A stretch of DNA of 12,012 nt. It comes from JBGPYB01 sp041493035. GTDB lineage: Bacteria; Acidobacteriota; Vicinamibacteria; Fen-336. The DNA lies in the NCBI GenBank assembly GCA_041493035.1, contig JBGPYB010000142.1, forward strand, positions 1 through 12,012. The letters run 5' to 3'. The notes beneath the pieces were generated by a model that did no database searches, was not told the origin of the DNA, and saw only the letters and a program-made list of their open reading frames with translations. The translations under genes and the position numbers were made by a program. Every line of letters starts with the position of its first letter. Position 1 is the stretch's first letter. Below, in pieces: positions 6,102 through 12,012 of the stretch.

Positions 6102-7090
6102 GATTCGAGGGACAGGCCCAGGGTTTCGACGGCGTAGCGGCGGTTCGTCTCGGCGCAGTCCCGCGGCGTGCGTCCGGGATCCGGGACCTCGTCCAGCTCG
6201 AGGACAGCGGGGCCCCGGAAGGAGATCTTCTTGAGGGTCGCGATGACCTGCGGGACGTCGACGCGGCCGTGCCCCAGTTCCACGAATTGGTACGCGTCGC
6301 GAGCCGGACGCCCGCCGTCTGCAGGAGCATCCCGTACGTCCTTGAGATGGAGGAGAGCCAGGCGATCGCGGTGGCGCGCGATCGCGACCGCCGGGTCGCC
6401 GCCTCCTTGCGCGTAGTGGGCGATGTCGAGCAGGAGGCTGACGTAGTGACGATCGGACGCGTCGAGCACCTTCGCCATCTCTTCCGGCGACTCGCCAAAG
6501 CCTCCCATGTGGTTGTGGTAGACGAGCCGTACGCCCAGGTCGAGGGTACGGCGACCGATCTCCGTCAGGAGCCCTCCGAGCCGCTCGTAGTCTTCGGGCG
6601 ACGGCGCGCGGCCCTTCGGCCGCTCCGACGTGACCTGAAGAAAGGCGCCACCCAAGGCCTTCGCGAACCGAGCGTGGGCCAGGTGCGTGTCGAGAAGCGC
6701 CTCTCGGCTGGCGGGGTCGGCGTTCACGTTGCCGCTGGAGAAGCAGAGGAGCGCCAGCTTCTTTGCGTCGAGACGACGGCGCAATTCCTCGGGCTTGTCG
6801 CCGTAGCGCGCCACAACGTTGGAGCGGAGTTGGATGCCGTGGAAGCCCAGGGCCGCGATCTCGTCGATGGCCTTGTCGTCGTCGCCGCCCCATAGGATCG
6901 ACGCGCAACCCAGACGCAGGGCGAAGGGGCGCGGCGTGATGGGCCGGTCGAAGGCGGAGAGATCCAGGGGCGGATAGAGGGGGCCGTCGGCAGCCGCTCG
7001 CAGGGGCGCCGGAAGCGCAGCAGCAGCGGCTGCGCCGAGGGTCGCCAGGAACTCGCGGCGGGACGGAGGCATGACGCCCCGATTATGCAT
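6098..7090 (-). CDS. Tat-exported sugar phosphate isomerase/epimerase-like TIM-barrel protein
   Basis: 330 residues from ATG 7090. An in-frame ATG at 7072 (residue 7) gives 324 residues and puts the twin-arginine motif right after the start, with a weak GGGG upstream; either is possible. The N-terminus S10-R-R-E-F-L-A-T-L-G followed by an Ala-rich core and Arg-Ala-Ala-Ala is a clear Tat signal, so the protein should be exported folded, probably with its metal. The barrel contains H192/H194 in VYHNHMGG, D222 in LLLDIAHYA, H248 in LLHLKD, H274 in ELGHGRVDV and E298 in LELDEV. It is clearly distinct from its cytoplasmic neighbour and shares only the fold, so this is not a recent duplication. It overlaps the end of the uronate isomerase gene by 8 nt (7083-7090). 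Substrate is unknown; a periplasmic sugar or keto-sugar is implied. Confidence 0.86.
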   Translation of the reverse strand: MHNRGVMPPSRREFLATLGAAAAAALPAPLRAAADGPLYPPLDLSAFDRPITPRPFALRLGCASILWGGDDDKAIDEIAALGFHGIQLRSNVVARYGDKPEELRRRLDAKKLALLCFSSGNVNADPASREALLDTHLAHARFAKALGGAFLQVTSERPKGRAPSPEDYERLGGLLTEIGRRTLDLGVRLVYHNHMGGFGESPEEMAKVLDASDRHYVSLLLDIAHYAQGGGDPAVAIARHRDRLALLHLKDVRDAPADGGRPARDAYQFVELGHGRVDVPQVIATLKKISFRGPAVLELDEVPDPGRTPRDCAETNRRYAVETLGLSLES

Positions 7091-8522
7091 GGGAGCCGGC
7101 TGCCGAGCCCAGTGGGAAGCCGAAGTAGTCGCGGGCGTTGGTGAAGGCGATGCGCGTCACGATCGCGCCGAGAAGCTCGCGATCGTCGGGAACGAGGCCG
7201 CGCCGGGCGTCTTCGCCCAGGAGGTTGCAGACGATCCGCCGGAAGTAGTCGTGGCGCGAATAGGAGAGAAAGCTGCGCGAGTCGGTCACCATTCCGACGA
7301 AGCGCGAGAAGAGGCCCATGTTGGAAAGGGCGCGGAGCTGGGCCTCGATACCGTCGCGCTGGTCCAGGAACCACCAGGCGGCGCCGTATTGGAGCTTGCC
7401 GGGGACGCTGCCGTCCTGGAAGTTGCCCACCATGGTGGCGAAGACCTCGTTGTCGCGCGGGTTCAGGTTGTAGAGGATCGTCCTGGCGAGGGCGCCTCGG
7501 CGATCGAGGGTGTCCAGGAAGCGCGCCAGGGGGCGCCCCTGCTCGAAGTCCCCGACGGAATCGCATCCCGTGTCGGCCCCCAGCACGGCGAAGAGGCGGC
7601 CGTTCGTGTTTCGAAGGGCACCCAGGTGGAACTGCTGCACCCATCCTCGCGAGTGATCCATCACAGCCATGCGGTGGACGAGGGCCGACTGCAGTCGCAG
7701 TGCGGCAGCAGGATCGAGAGAGCGTCCCGACCGGAGTACGTCGAAGGCGGTGGCCACTTCGGCATCGGAGTGCGGAGCCGCGGGGATAGCCGCGAGCCCG
7801 TGGTCCGAGGCACGGCACCCGAGCGCGTGGAAAGCCTGATGTCGGAGATCGAGTGCTTCAAGGAAGGACCCGAGGTTGGAGATGCTCCTTCCCGAGGCCG
7901 CTTCGAGGCGACCGACCCAGGCATTCCAGGCCGCGGGATCGCCGACGGCCAAGGCCTTGTCGGGGCGCCAGGTCGGATAGACGCGAGTGACCGGCTCCGG
8001 CCGTGCGGCAAGAGCCATGTGGGCATCCAAGGCGTCGGTGGGGTCGTCGGTGGTGCAGACAACGGCCACGCGAAAGGTCCGCAGGAGGCCGAGGGCCGTG
8101 AAGGCGGGTTCATGCAAACGCTCGTTGCACCGGTCGAAGATGGCCCGCGCCGAGGTCGGCCCGAGAAGAGCGTCGATCTCGAACGGGCGGCCAAGCTCCA
8201 TGTGGGTCCAGTGGTAGAGAGGGTTGCGAAGCGTTTCTGGAACCGTCCGCGCCCACGCCTCGAACTTCTCCCAGTCGGAGGCGTCCCCCGAGCAGAAGCG
8301 CTCCGGCACCCCGTTCGCGCGCATCGCCCTCCACTTGTAGTGGTCTCCCTCGAGCCACAGCTCCGTGATGCTGCGGAAGCGATGGTCCGAGGCCATGGCC
8401 TGCGGTGAGAGATGACAGTGGTAGTCGACGATGGGCAGGTCGCGCGCGAAGCGCAGGTAGAGGTCGACGGCCACGTCGCTCTCGAGAAGGAAGTCGTCGT
8501 GGATGAACGGGCGCGGGCTCAG
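7083..8522 (-). CDS. uxaC: Uronate isomerase (glucuronate/galacturonate isomerase)
   Basis: 479 residues if translation starts at CTG 8522. It converts D-glucuronate to D-fructuronate or D-galacturonate to D-tagaturonate in the cytoplasm. Hallmarks include the N-terminal block PFIHDDFLLES, H35-x-H37 in VDYHCHLSP, then LRNPLYHWTHMELGRPF, TTDDP at 158-161, QFHLGALRNTN, and MVTDSRSFLSYSRHDYFRR with the strand-8 Asp414. The length matches the family (about 470). The start is CTG because the conserved N-terminus begins at once, GGAGG lies 6 nt upstream, and no ATG, GTG or TTG is in frame nearby. The only other option, ATG 8606, would add 28 Ser/Arg-rich residues from inside the transporter gene. 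The CTG lies 1 nt after the transporter stop (TGAGCTG). Confidence 0.93.
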   Translation of the reverse strand: MSPRPFIHDDFLLESDVAVDLYLRFARDLPIVDYHCHLSPQAMASDHRFRSITELWLEGDHYKWRAMRANGVPERFCSGDASDWEKFEAWARTVPETLRNPLYHWTHMELGRPFEIDALLGPTSARAIFDRCNERLHEPAFTALGLLRTFRVAVVCTTDDPTDALDAHMALAARPEPVTRVYPTWRPDKALAVGDPAAWNAWVGRLEAASGRSISNLGSFLEALDLRHQAFHALGCRASDHGLAAIPAAPHSDAEVATAFDVLRSGRSLDPAAALRLQSALVHRMAVMDHSRGWVQQFHLGALRNTNGRLFAVLGADTGCDSVGDFEQGRPLARFLDTLDRRGALARTILYNLNPRDNEVFATMVGNFQDGSVPGKLQYGAAWWFLDQRDGIEAQLRALSNMGLFSRFVGMVTDSRSFLSYSRHDYFRRIVCNLLGEDARRGLVPDDRELLGAIVTRIAFTNARDYFGFPLGSAAGSHA

Positions 8523-8523
8523 C

Positions 8524-9762
8524 TCACACCTCCGCCGGCTGCATCTTGGGCACGAGAAGCTGGATGGTCGCGAGGGCGACGAGGTACGCCGACCCGGCGA
8601 GAGCAAAGAGGACCCAGTAGCTCCCGGTCCACTGCAGCAGGTAGCCCGTCGCCGTGGCGATCAACATGCCACCGATGGCGCCCGCCATCCCCGCGAACCC
8701 GATGACGGAAGCCACGGCTCGCCGTGGAAACATGTCCGACGCGAGGGTGTAGATGTTGGCCGACCAGCCCTGGTGCCCCGCCGTGGCCAGGCCGATGAGT
8801 GCTACGGCTCCCCAGAGGGACTCGACCCGAGGAGCAAAGACGATGGGGACGACGGCGAGGGCGCAGGCCAGCATCGTCGTCTTCCGCGCGGCGTTCACCG
8901 AAAACCCGCGCCCGATGAGAGCCGACGAGAGCCAGCCGCCGCCGATGCTGCCGACGTCGGCGATCAGGTAGATCGTCACGAGAGGCGGACCCATCTTCGC
9001 GAGGCCCAGGCCGTGGCGCTCGTTCAGGAACTTCGGTAGCCAGAAGAGGTAGAACCACCAGATCGGGTCGGTGAGAAACTTGCCAAGCGCCACCGCCCAA
9101 GCCTGACGTTGGCCGAGGAGCGTGAGCCACGGAATGGGTGTGGTCGGCTCTTCGTCGTCGGATCGGATGTGGGCGCGCTCCTGTGGCGAAAGACGCGGGT
9201 GATTCTCGGGAGTCGCGTAGAGGCCGAGCCAGGCCACCAGCCAGACAAATCCGATGGCGCCGGTGAGGACGAAGGCCCAGGGCCAACCGTAGGCCAGGGT
9301 GATGATCGGCACGACCGCGGGCGCCACGATGGCGCCGAGGTTGCTCCCGGCGTTGAAGAGGCCGGTGGCGAAGGCGCGCTCCTTCCGTGGGAACCACTCC
9401 GCCACGGTCTTGATCGAGGCCGGGAAGTTGGCTGACTCGCCGAGGCCCAGGACGAAACGGGCGACACCGAATCCGAGGGCGGATCGCGCGAAGGCGTGGG
9501 CCATGGCGGCGAGACTCCACACCACGATGGCCACAGCGAAGCCGCGTTTCGTCCCAACGCGGTCCAGGATGCGCCCGGCGACCAGCAGTCCGAGAGCGTA
9601 CGCGGCCTGGAAGGACGTCACGATGTAGCCGTACTGGACCTCGTTCCAGCCGATGGACCGCCCAAGGTCCGGAGCCAGGATCCCCAGGACCTGGCGGTCG
9701 ATGTAGTTGATGGTGGTCGCGCAGAAGAGGAGGGCGCAGACCACCCACCGGATCCTCCCCAA
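8524..9762 (-). CDS. MFS hexuronate transporter, ExuT-like (anion:cation symporter family)
   Basis: 412 residues from TTG 9762, which lies 1 nt after the stop of the dehydratase gene. No ATG exists before residue 87. GTG 9744 (residue 7) with GGGGAGG upstream is a second possibility, but the RIRWVVCALLF start resembles relatives. Family signatures are CATTINYIDRQVLG in helix 1, the motif A loop GRILDRVGTKRGF at 63-75, RFVLGLGESANFPASIKTVA at 102-121, and GHQGWSANIYTLASDMFP at 329-346. The last is typical of the hexuronate branch. About twelve membrane helices can be picked out, with a charged central loop at 185-207. It would import D-galacturonate, D-glucuronate or a related sugar acid with protons across the inner membrane, feeding UxaC encoded directly downstream. 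Exact substrate is inferred from neighbours. Confidence 0.9.
   Translation of the reverse strand: MGRIRWVVCALLFCATTINYIDRQVLGILAPDLGRSIGWNEVQYGYIVTSFQAAYALGLLVAGRILDRVGTKRGFAVAIVVWSLAAMAHAFARSALGFGVARFVLGLGESANFPASIKTVAEWFPRKERAFATGLFNAGSNLGAIVAPAVVPIITLAYGWPWAFVLTGAIGFVWLVAWLGLYATPENHPRLSPQERAHIRSDDEEPTTPIPWLTLLGQRQAWAVALGKFLTDPIWWFYLFWLPKFLNERHGLGLAKMGPPLVTIYLIADVGSIGGGWLSSALIGRGFSVNAARKTTMLACALAVVPIVFAPRVESLWGAVALIGLATAGHQGWSANIYTLASDMFPRRAVASVIGFAGMAGAIGGMLIATATGYLLQWTGSYWVLFALAGSAYLVALATIQLLVPKMQPAEV
8529..8533 (-). promoter_or_regulatory. Shine-Dalgarno GGAGG that fixes the CTG start of uxaC
   Basis: GGAGG is embedded in the last sense codons of the transporter gene and stands 6 nt before CTG 8522, the optimal spacing. 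With the stop codon in between, it suggests that ribosomes finishing the transporter reinitiate at the CTG. Confidence 0.6.
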
Positions 9763-9763
9763 T

Positions 9764-11050
9764 TCAGCCCCGCCACGCGGCGCCGCTCGGGTACTCGTAG
9801 CGGTCGAGGGACTCGGGCTTCATCGTGATGCTGTAGCCGGGAGCGGTCGGCGCCAGATAGCGGGCGTTCCGGATCCGGACCGGTTCCACGAAATGCTCGT
9901 GGAGATGGTCCACGTACTCGCACACGCGATTCTCGAGGCTCGCGCCCACGGCGATGTAGTCGAAGATCGCCAGGTGCTGGACGTACTCGCAGAGGCCGAC
10001 GCCTCCGGCATGCGGGCAGACCGGTACACCGAACTTGGCCGCCATCAGGAGAATCGCCAGCACTTCGTTGATGCCCGCCACGCGGCACGAGTCCACTTGG
10101 CAGAAGCCCAACGCCCCGAGCTGGAGGAGCTGCTTGAAGATCACGCGGTTCGCGCATGCTTCCCCGGTGGCCACCTTGACAGGAGCAATGGCCTTGGCGA
10201 TGGCGGCGTGACCCACCGCGTCGTCGGGGCTCGTGGGCTCCTCGATCCACCAGGGATCGAAGCGGGCGAGAGCCTTCATCTGCCGGATCGCCTCGGGGAC
10301 GTCCCAGCACTGATTGGCGTCCATCATGAGGGTGCGACCGGGACCGATCTCTTCCTTCATGAGCGCCGCGCGACGAAGGTTCGCTTCGAGGTCCTGCCCC
10401 ACCTTCATCTTGAAGTGAGTCCACCCCGCCGCCACCGCTTCGCGGCAGAGCCGACGGACCTTCTCGTCGGAGTAGCCGATCCATCCGGTGGACGTCGTGT
10501 AGGCTGGAAAGCCGTCGCGCAGCATCTCGGCCTCGCGCGCGGCGCGGGTAGGCGCGTTCTTGCGCAGGATCGCGAGCGCTTCGTCGGGAGTGAGGGCGTC
10601 GGTGATCCACATGAAGTCGATGCACGACACGAGCTGCTCCGGGCTCATGTCCGCGAGGAGCTTCCATGTGGGCTTCCCCTCACGCCTCGCCCACAGGTCC
10701 CAGATCGCATTCACCACCGCGCCCGTCGCCATGTGAACGATTCCCTTCTCGGGACCGATCCAGCGGAGTTGGGCGTCCTGGGTGAGGCTGTGGTGGAAGG
10801 CGCGGAAGTCCGCGGTGATGGCCTCGAGCGTTCGCCCCTCGACGAGGCGGGCCAACGCCCGGGCCGCGGCCACGCCGATCTCGTTGCCATGGCCGTTGGT
10901 GAAGGTGAGGCCGCGCCCTTCGAGTCCCGCGTCGGTCTCGAGGACGACGTAGGTGGCCGAGTAGTCGCCGACGTTGAGCGCGTCGGAGCCGTCCAGCTCC
11001 CGGGAGGTCGGGAAGCGTATGTCCCGCGCCCGCAGTGCGGTGATTTTCAC
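9764..11050 (-). CDS. L-fuconate dehydratase-like enolase-superfamily sugar acid dehydratase
   Basis: 428 residues from GTG 11050, matching the family start (V/M-KITALRARDIRFPTS). The GTG shares a base with the stop of the SDR gene (TAGTG), and GGAG lies about 11 nt upstream. It removes water from an aldonate to give a 2-keto-3-deoxy acid. Mandelate-racemase-type residues are complete: K214 and K216 in THFKMKVG, metal ligands D244 (MMDANQ), E270 (WWIEEP) and E297 (ATGEA), and the D320 (FCQVDSCR)/H347 (VCPHAGGVGLCEY) dyad. From memory, these sit a constant four residues before their counterparts in Xanthomonas FucD. The C-terminal YVDHLHEHF segment is also FucD-like. Characterised FucD also accepts other acid sugars, as I recall including D-altronate and L-galactonate, so the physiological substrate next to uxaC may not be L-fuconate. 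Confidence 0.92.
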   Translation of the reverse strand: MKITALRARDIRFPTSRELDGSDALNVGDYSATYVVLETDAGLEGRGLTFTNGHGNEIGVAAARALARLVEGRTLEAITADFRAFHHSLTQDAQLRWIGPEKGIVHMATGAVVNAIWDLWARREGKPTWKLLADMSPEQLVSCIDFMWITDALTPDEALAILRKNAPTRAAREAEMLRDGFPAYTTSTGWIGYSDEKVRRLCREAVAAGWTHFKMKVGQDLEANLRRAALMKEEIGPGRTLMMDANQCWDVPEAIRQMKALARFDPWWIEEPTSPDDAVGHAAIAKAIAPVKVATGEACANRVIFKQLLQLGALGFCQVDSCRVAGINEVLAILLMAAKFGVPVCPHAGGVGLCEYVQHLAIFDYIAVGASLENRVCEYVDHLHEHFVEPVRIRNARYLAPTAPGYSITMKPESLDRYEYPSGAAWRG

Positions 11051-11826
11051 TATTGATTGACTCCGCTGGCCAGGAATCCTCCGTCCACGGCCAGAACCTC
11101 CCCGTTGACGAAGCTGGCCGCGTCCGAAGCGAGAAAGACCGCAGCGCCGGCCAGCTCCTCGACGCGCCCAAACCGCCGGAGGGGCGTGCGGGCGATGAAC
11201 TCCCGGCCCCGCCCCGTCCCTTCGAGGAGCGCGCGATTGAGGTCGGTGGGAAAGACGCCCGGGGCGATCGCGTTCACGTTCACGCCCCGCGGACCCCACT
11301 CGAGGGCCAGCGACTTCGTGAGCGACGCCACGGCGGCTTTGCTGGCGGAGTATGCCGCCACCTCGTAGAGCGCCACGAAGGACGACAGCGAGGCGATGTT
11401 GACGATGCGGCCGCTTCCCTGTTCGAGCATGGGGCGGCCGAACACCTGGCATGCACGGAGCGTACCGAGCAGATTCGTATCGAGGATGGCCTGCCAATCG
11501 GCTTCGTCCATGTCGAGAGTCGGTTGGCGCTTCGTGCGGCCGGCGCAGTTCACCAGGATGTCGACACGCCCGAGGGAGGAGAGGACCGCGTCGCGAGCCG
11601 ATTCGAGTGAGGCGCGATCGGTGACGTCGCAGGGGACGCGAACCGTCCGGCGCCCGCGAGCCTCCACGTCGGCTGCCGTGGCCTCCAACTGGTCGCGACG
11701 GCGCGAGCTTCCGACGACGTCGGCGCCGGCTTCGGCGAGGCCACGAACGATCGCGCGGCCGATGCCGGAGGTCCCTCCGATGACGACGGCGATCTTTCCA
11801 GTGAGATCGAGGGGGGCAAACGCCAT
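11050..11826 (-). CDS. SDR-family NAD(P)-dependent sugar/sugar-acid dehydrogenase
   Basis: 258 residues from ATG 11826, with GGAG 6 nt upstream. It is a classical short-chain dehydrogenase. The cofactor loop is G17-G-T-S-G-I-G23, followed by N93-C-A-G, N118, S146 in NIASLSS, the catalytic Y159-S-A-S-K163, and the PG turn at 189-190. Arg42-Arg43-Arg44 just after strand 2 suggests preference for NADP(H). The closest functional types I can name are gluconate 5-dehydrogenase, KduD-like, L-fucose dehydrogenase and 2-keto-3-deoxy-L-fuconate dehydrogenase; sequence alone does not choose between them. It starts 2 nt after the regulator stop and overlaps the dehydratase gene by 1 nt. It probably supplies either the aldonate that the dehydratase uses (reduction of tagaturonate or fructuronate) or the oxidation step after dehydration. 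Confidence 0.9.
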   Translation of the reverse strand: MAFAPLDLTGKIAVVIGGTSGIGRAIVRGLAEAGADVVGSSRRRDQLEATAADVEARGRRTVRVPCDVTDRASLESARDAVLSSLGRVDILVNCAGRTKRQPTLDMDEADWQAILDTNLLGTLRACQVFGRPMLEQGSGRIVNIASLSSFVALYEVAAYSASKAAVASLTKSLALEWGPRGVNVNAIAPGVFPTDLNRALLEGTGRGREFIARTPLRRFGRVEELAGAAVFLASDAASFVNGEVLAVDGGFLASGVNQ

Positions 11827-11828
11827 GC

Positions 11829-12012
11829 TTATCTCCGTGCCGCTGGGCGCCGGCCGCGGGAGGCAGCCTTAGCGGCCGCGGCCCGAGTCGCGGCGAGTGC
11901 GTCCTCTACGGCGAGGGCTTCCTCGGCGAGACGGAGATGCTCGGCCATTGCGGTGCGCGCCGTCTCGGCGTGGCCCCGGCGAATCGCCAGGTAGATCCGC
12001 CGGTGCATCTCC
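11829..12012 (-). CDS. GntR/FadR-family transcriptional regulator, C-terminal 60 residues (partial)
   Basis: The frame runs from the window edge to TAA 11831-11829. The visible 60 residues start EMHRRIYLAIRRGHAETART, followed by AMAEHLRLAEEAL. This is the last helical pair of an FCD ligand-binding domain, where a His and small acidic ligands bind, and it is followed by an Ala/Arg-rich tail. The DNA-binding N-terminus is outside the window. FCD regulators commonly bind sugar acids or their catabolites and repress an adjacent catabolic operon; ExuR and UxuR are examples. Its stop is 2 nt from the SDR start (TAAGCATG), so it is the upstream member of the same operon and probably autoregulated. 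Family assignment rests on this short segment only. Confidence 0.75.
   Translation of the reverse strand, partial: EMHRRIYLAIRRGHAETARTAMAEHLRLAEEALAVEDALAATRAAAAKAASRGRRPAARR

Noticed and set aside
6102..6908. Upstream extension of the cytoplasmic isomerase frame
   Set aside because: The added residues are Arg/Pro-rich and overlap the Tat isomerase gene in another frame. The family N-terminus begins at ATG 6101, which forms an ATGA overlap.
7071..8408. Plus-strand open frame of 445 codons opposite uxaC
   Set aside because: It is antisense to a confidently recognised enzyme; its composition is typical of a high-GC shadow.
8523..8606. ATG start of uronate isomerase at 8606
   Set aside because: It would add 28 Ser/Arg-rich residues encoded inside the transporter gene. 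CTG 8522 has a perfect ribosome site and matches the family N-terminus.
11051..11497. Upstream extension of the dehydratase frame to 11497
   Set aside because: The extension lies wholly within the SDR gene in another frame and lacks family similarity; GTG 11050 matches the family start.
1..12012. CRISPR arrays, tRNA or rRNA genes, insertion sequences
   Set aside because: No regularly spaced repeats, no cloverleaf-like segments and no transposase or terminal inverted repeats were seen on either strand.

Overview
The window is a high-GC (about two thirds by eye) bacterial chromosomal fragment in which every supported gene lies on the minus strand, so gene order is described here from high to low coordinates. 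The gene content (tandem sugar phosphate isomerase/epimerase-like proteins, a DUF6807 'PmoA-family' protein, Tat-type signals on metabolic enzymes, a uronate isomerase and an L-fuconate-dehydratase-type enzyme) is typical of environmental polysaccharide-degrading lineages such as Acidobacteriota, Planctomycetota or Verrucomicrobiota. Acidobacteriota is my best guess, but no phylogenetic marker is present.

Region 1 (12012 to 3512) is one tightly packed sugar-acid catabolic operon of nine genes with junctions ranging from short overlaps to 2-nt gaps. In order of transcription: the C-terminal end of a GntR/FadR-type (FCD) regulator, an SDR dehydrogenase, an L-fuconate dehydratase-like enolase-superfamily enzyme, an ExuT-like hexuronate MFS transporter, uronate isomerase (UxaC), a Tat-signal TIM-barrel sugar isomerase/epimerase, a cytoplasmic isomerase/epimerase, a secreted DUF6807 protein, and a beta-phosphoglucomutase-like HAD hydrolase. 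A coherent reading is uptake of a hexuronate, isomerisation by UxaC, reduction of the keto-acid by the SDR, and dehydration of the resulting aldonate by the FucD-like enzyme to a 2-keto-3-deoxy acid, with the Tat/Sec-exported members acting outside the cytoplasm. The usual uxaA/uxaB/kdgK/kdgA genes are not seen. Five genes in the operon begin with non-ATG codons (GTG, TTG, CTG, GTG, TTG), including a rare CTG for UxaC that has an excellent Shine-Dalgarno sequence.

Region 2 (3511 to 2658) is an intergenic stretch with a candidate promoter and two inverted repeats, followed by a two-gene toxin-antitoxin-like module. A PIN-domain toxin comes first, overlapping by 4 nt a ribbon-helix-helix antitoxin. 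Base composition is visibly less GC-rich here.

Region 3 (2657 to 1) holds a Tat-signal HAD protein related to type II haloacid dehalogenases. Next come a 208-bp gap with a candidate promoter, an exported amidohydrolase-family metal-dependent hydrolase, and, 16 bp further on, the first 38 codons of a small membrane protein cut by the window edge. No RNA genes, CRISPR arrays, insertion sequences or convincing intrinsic terminators were seen. The plus strand contains only long antisense shadow frames.
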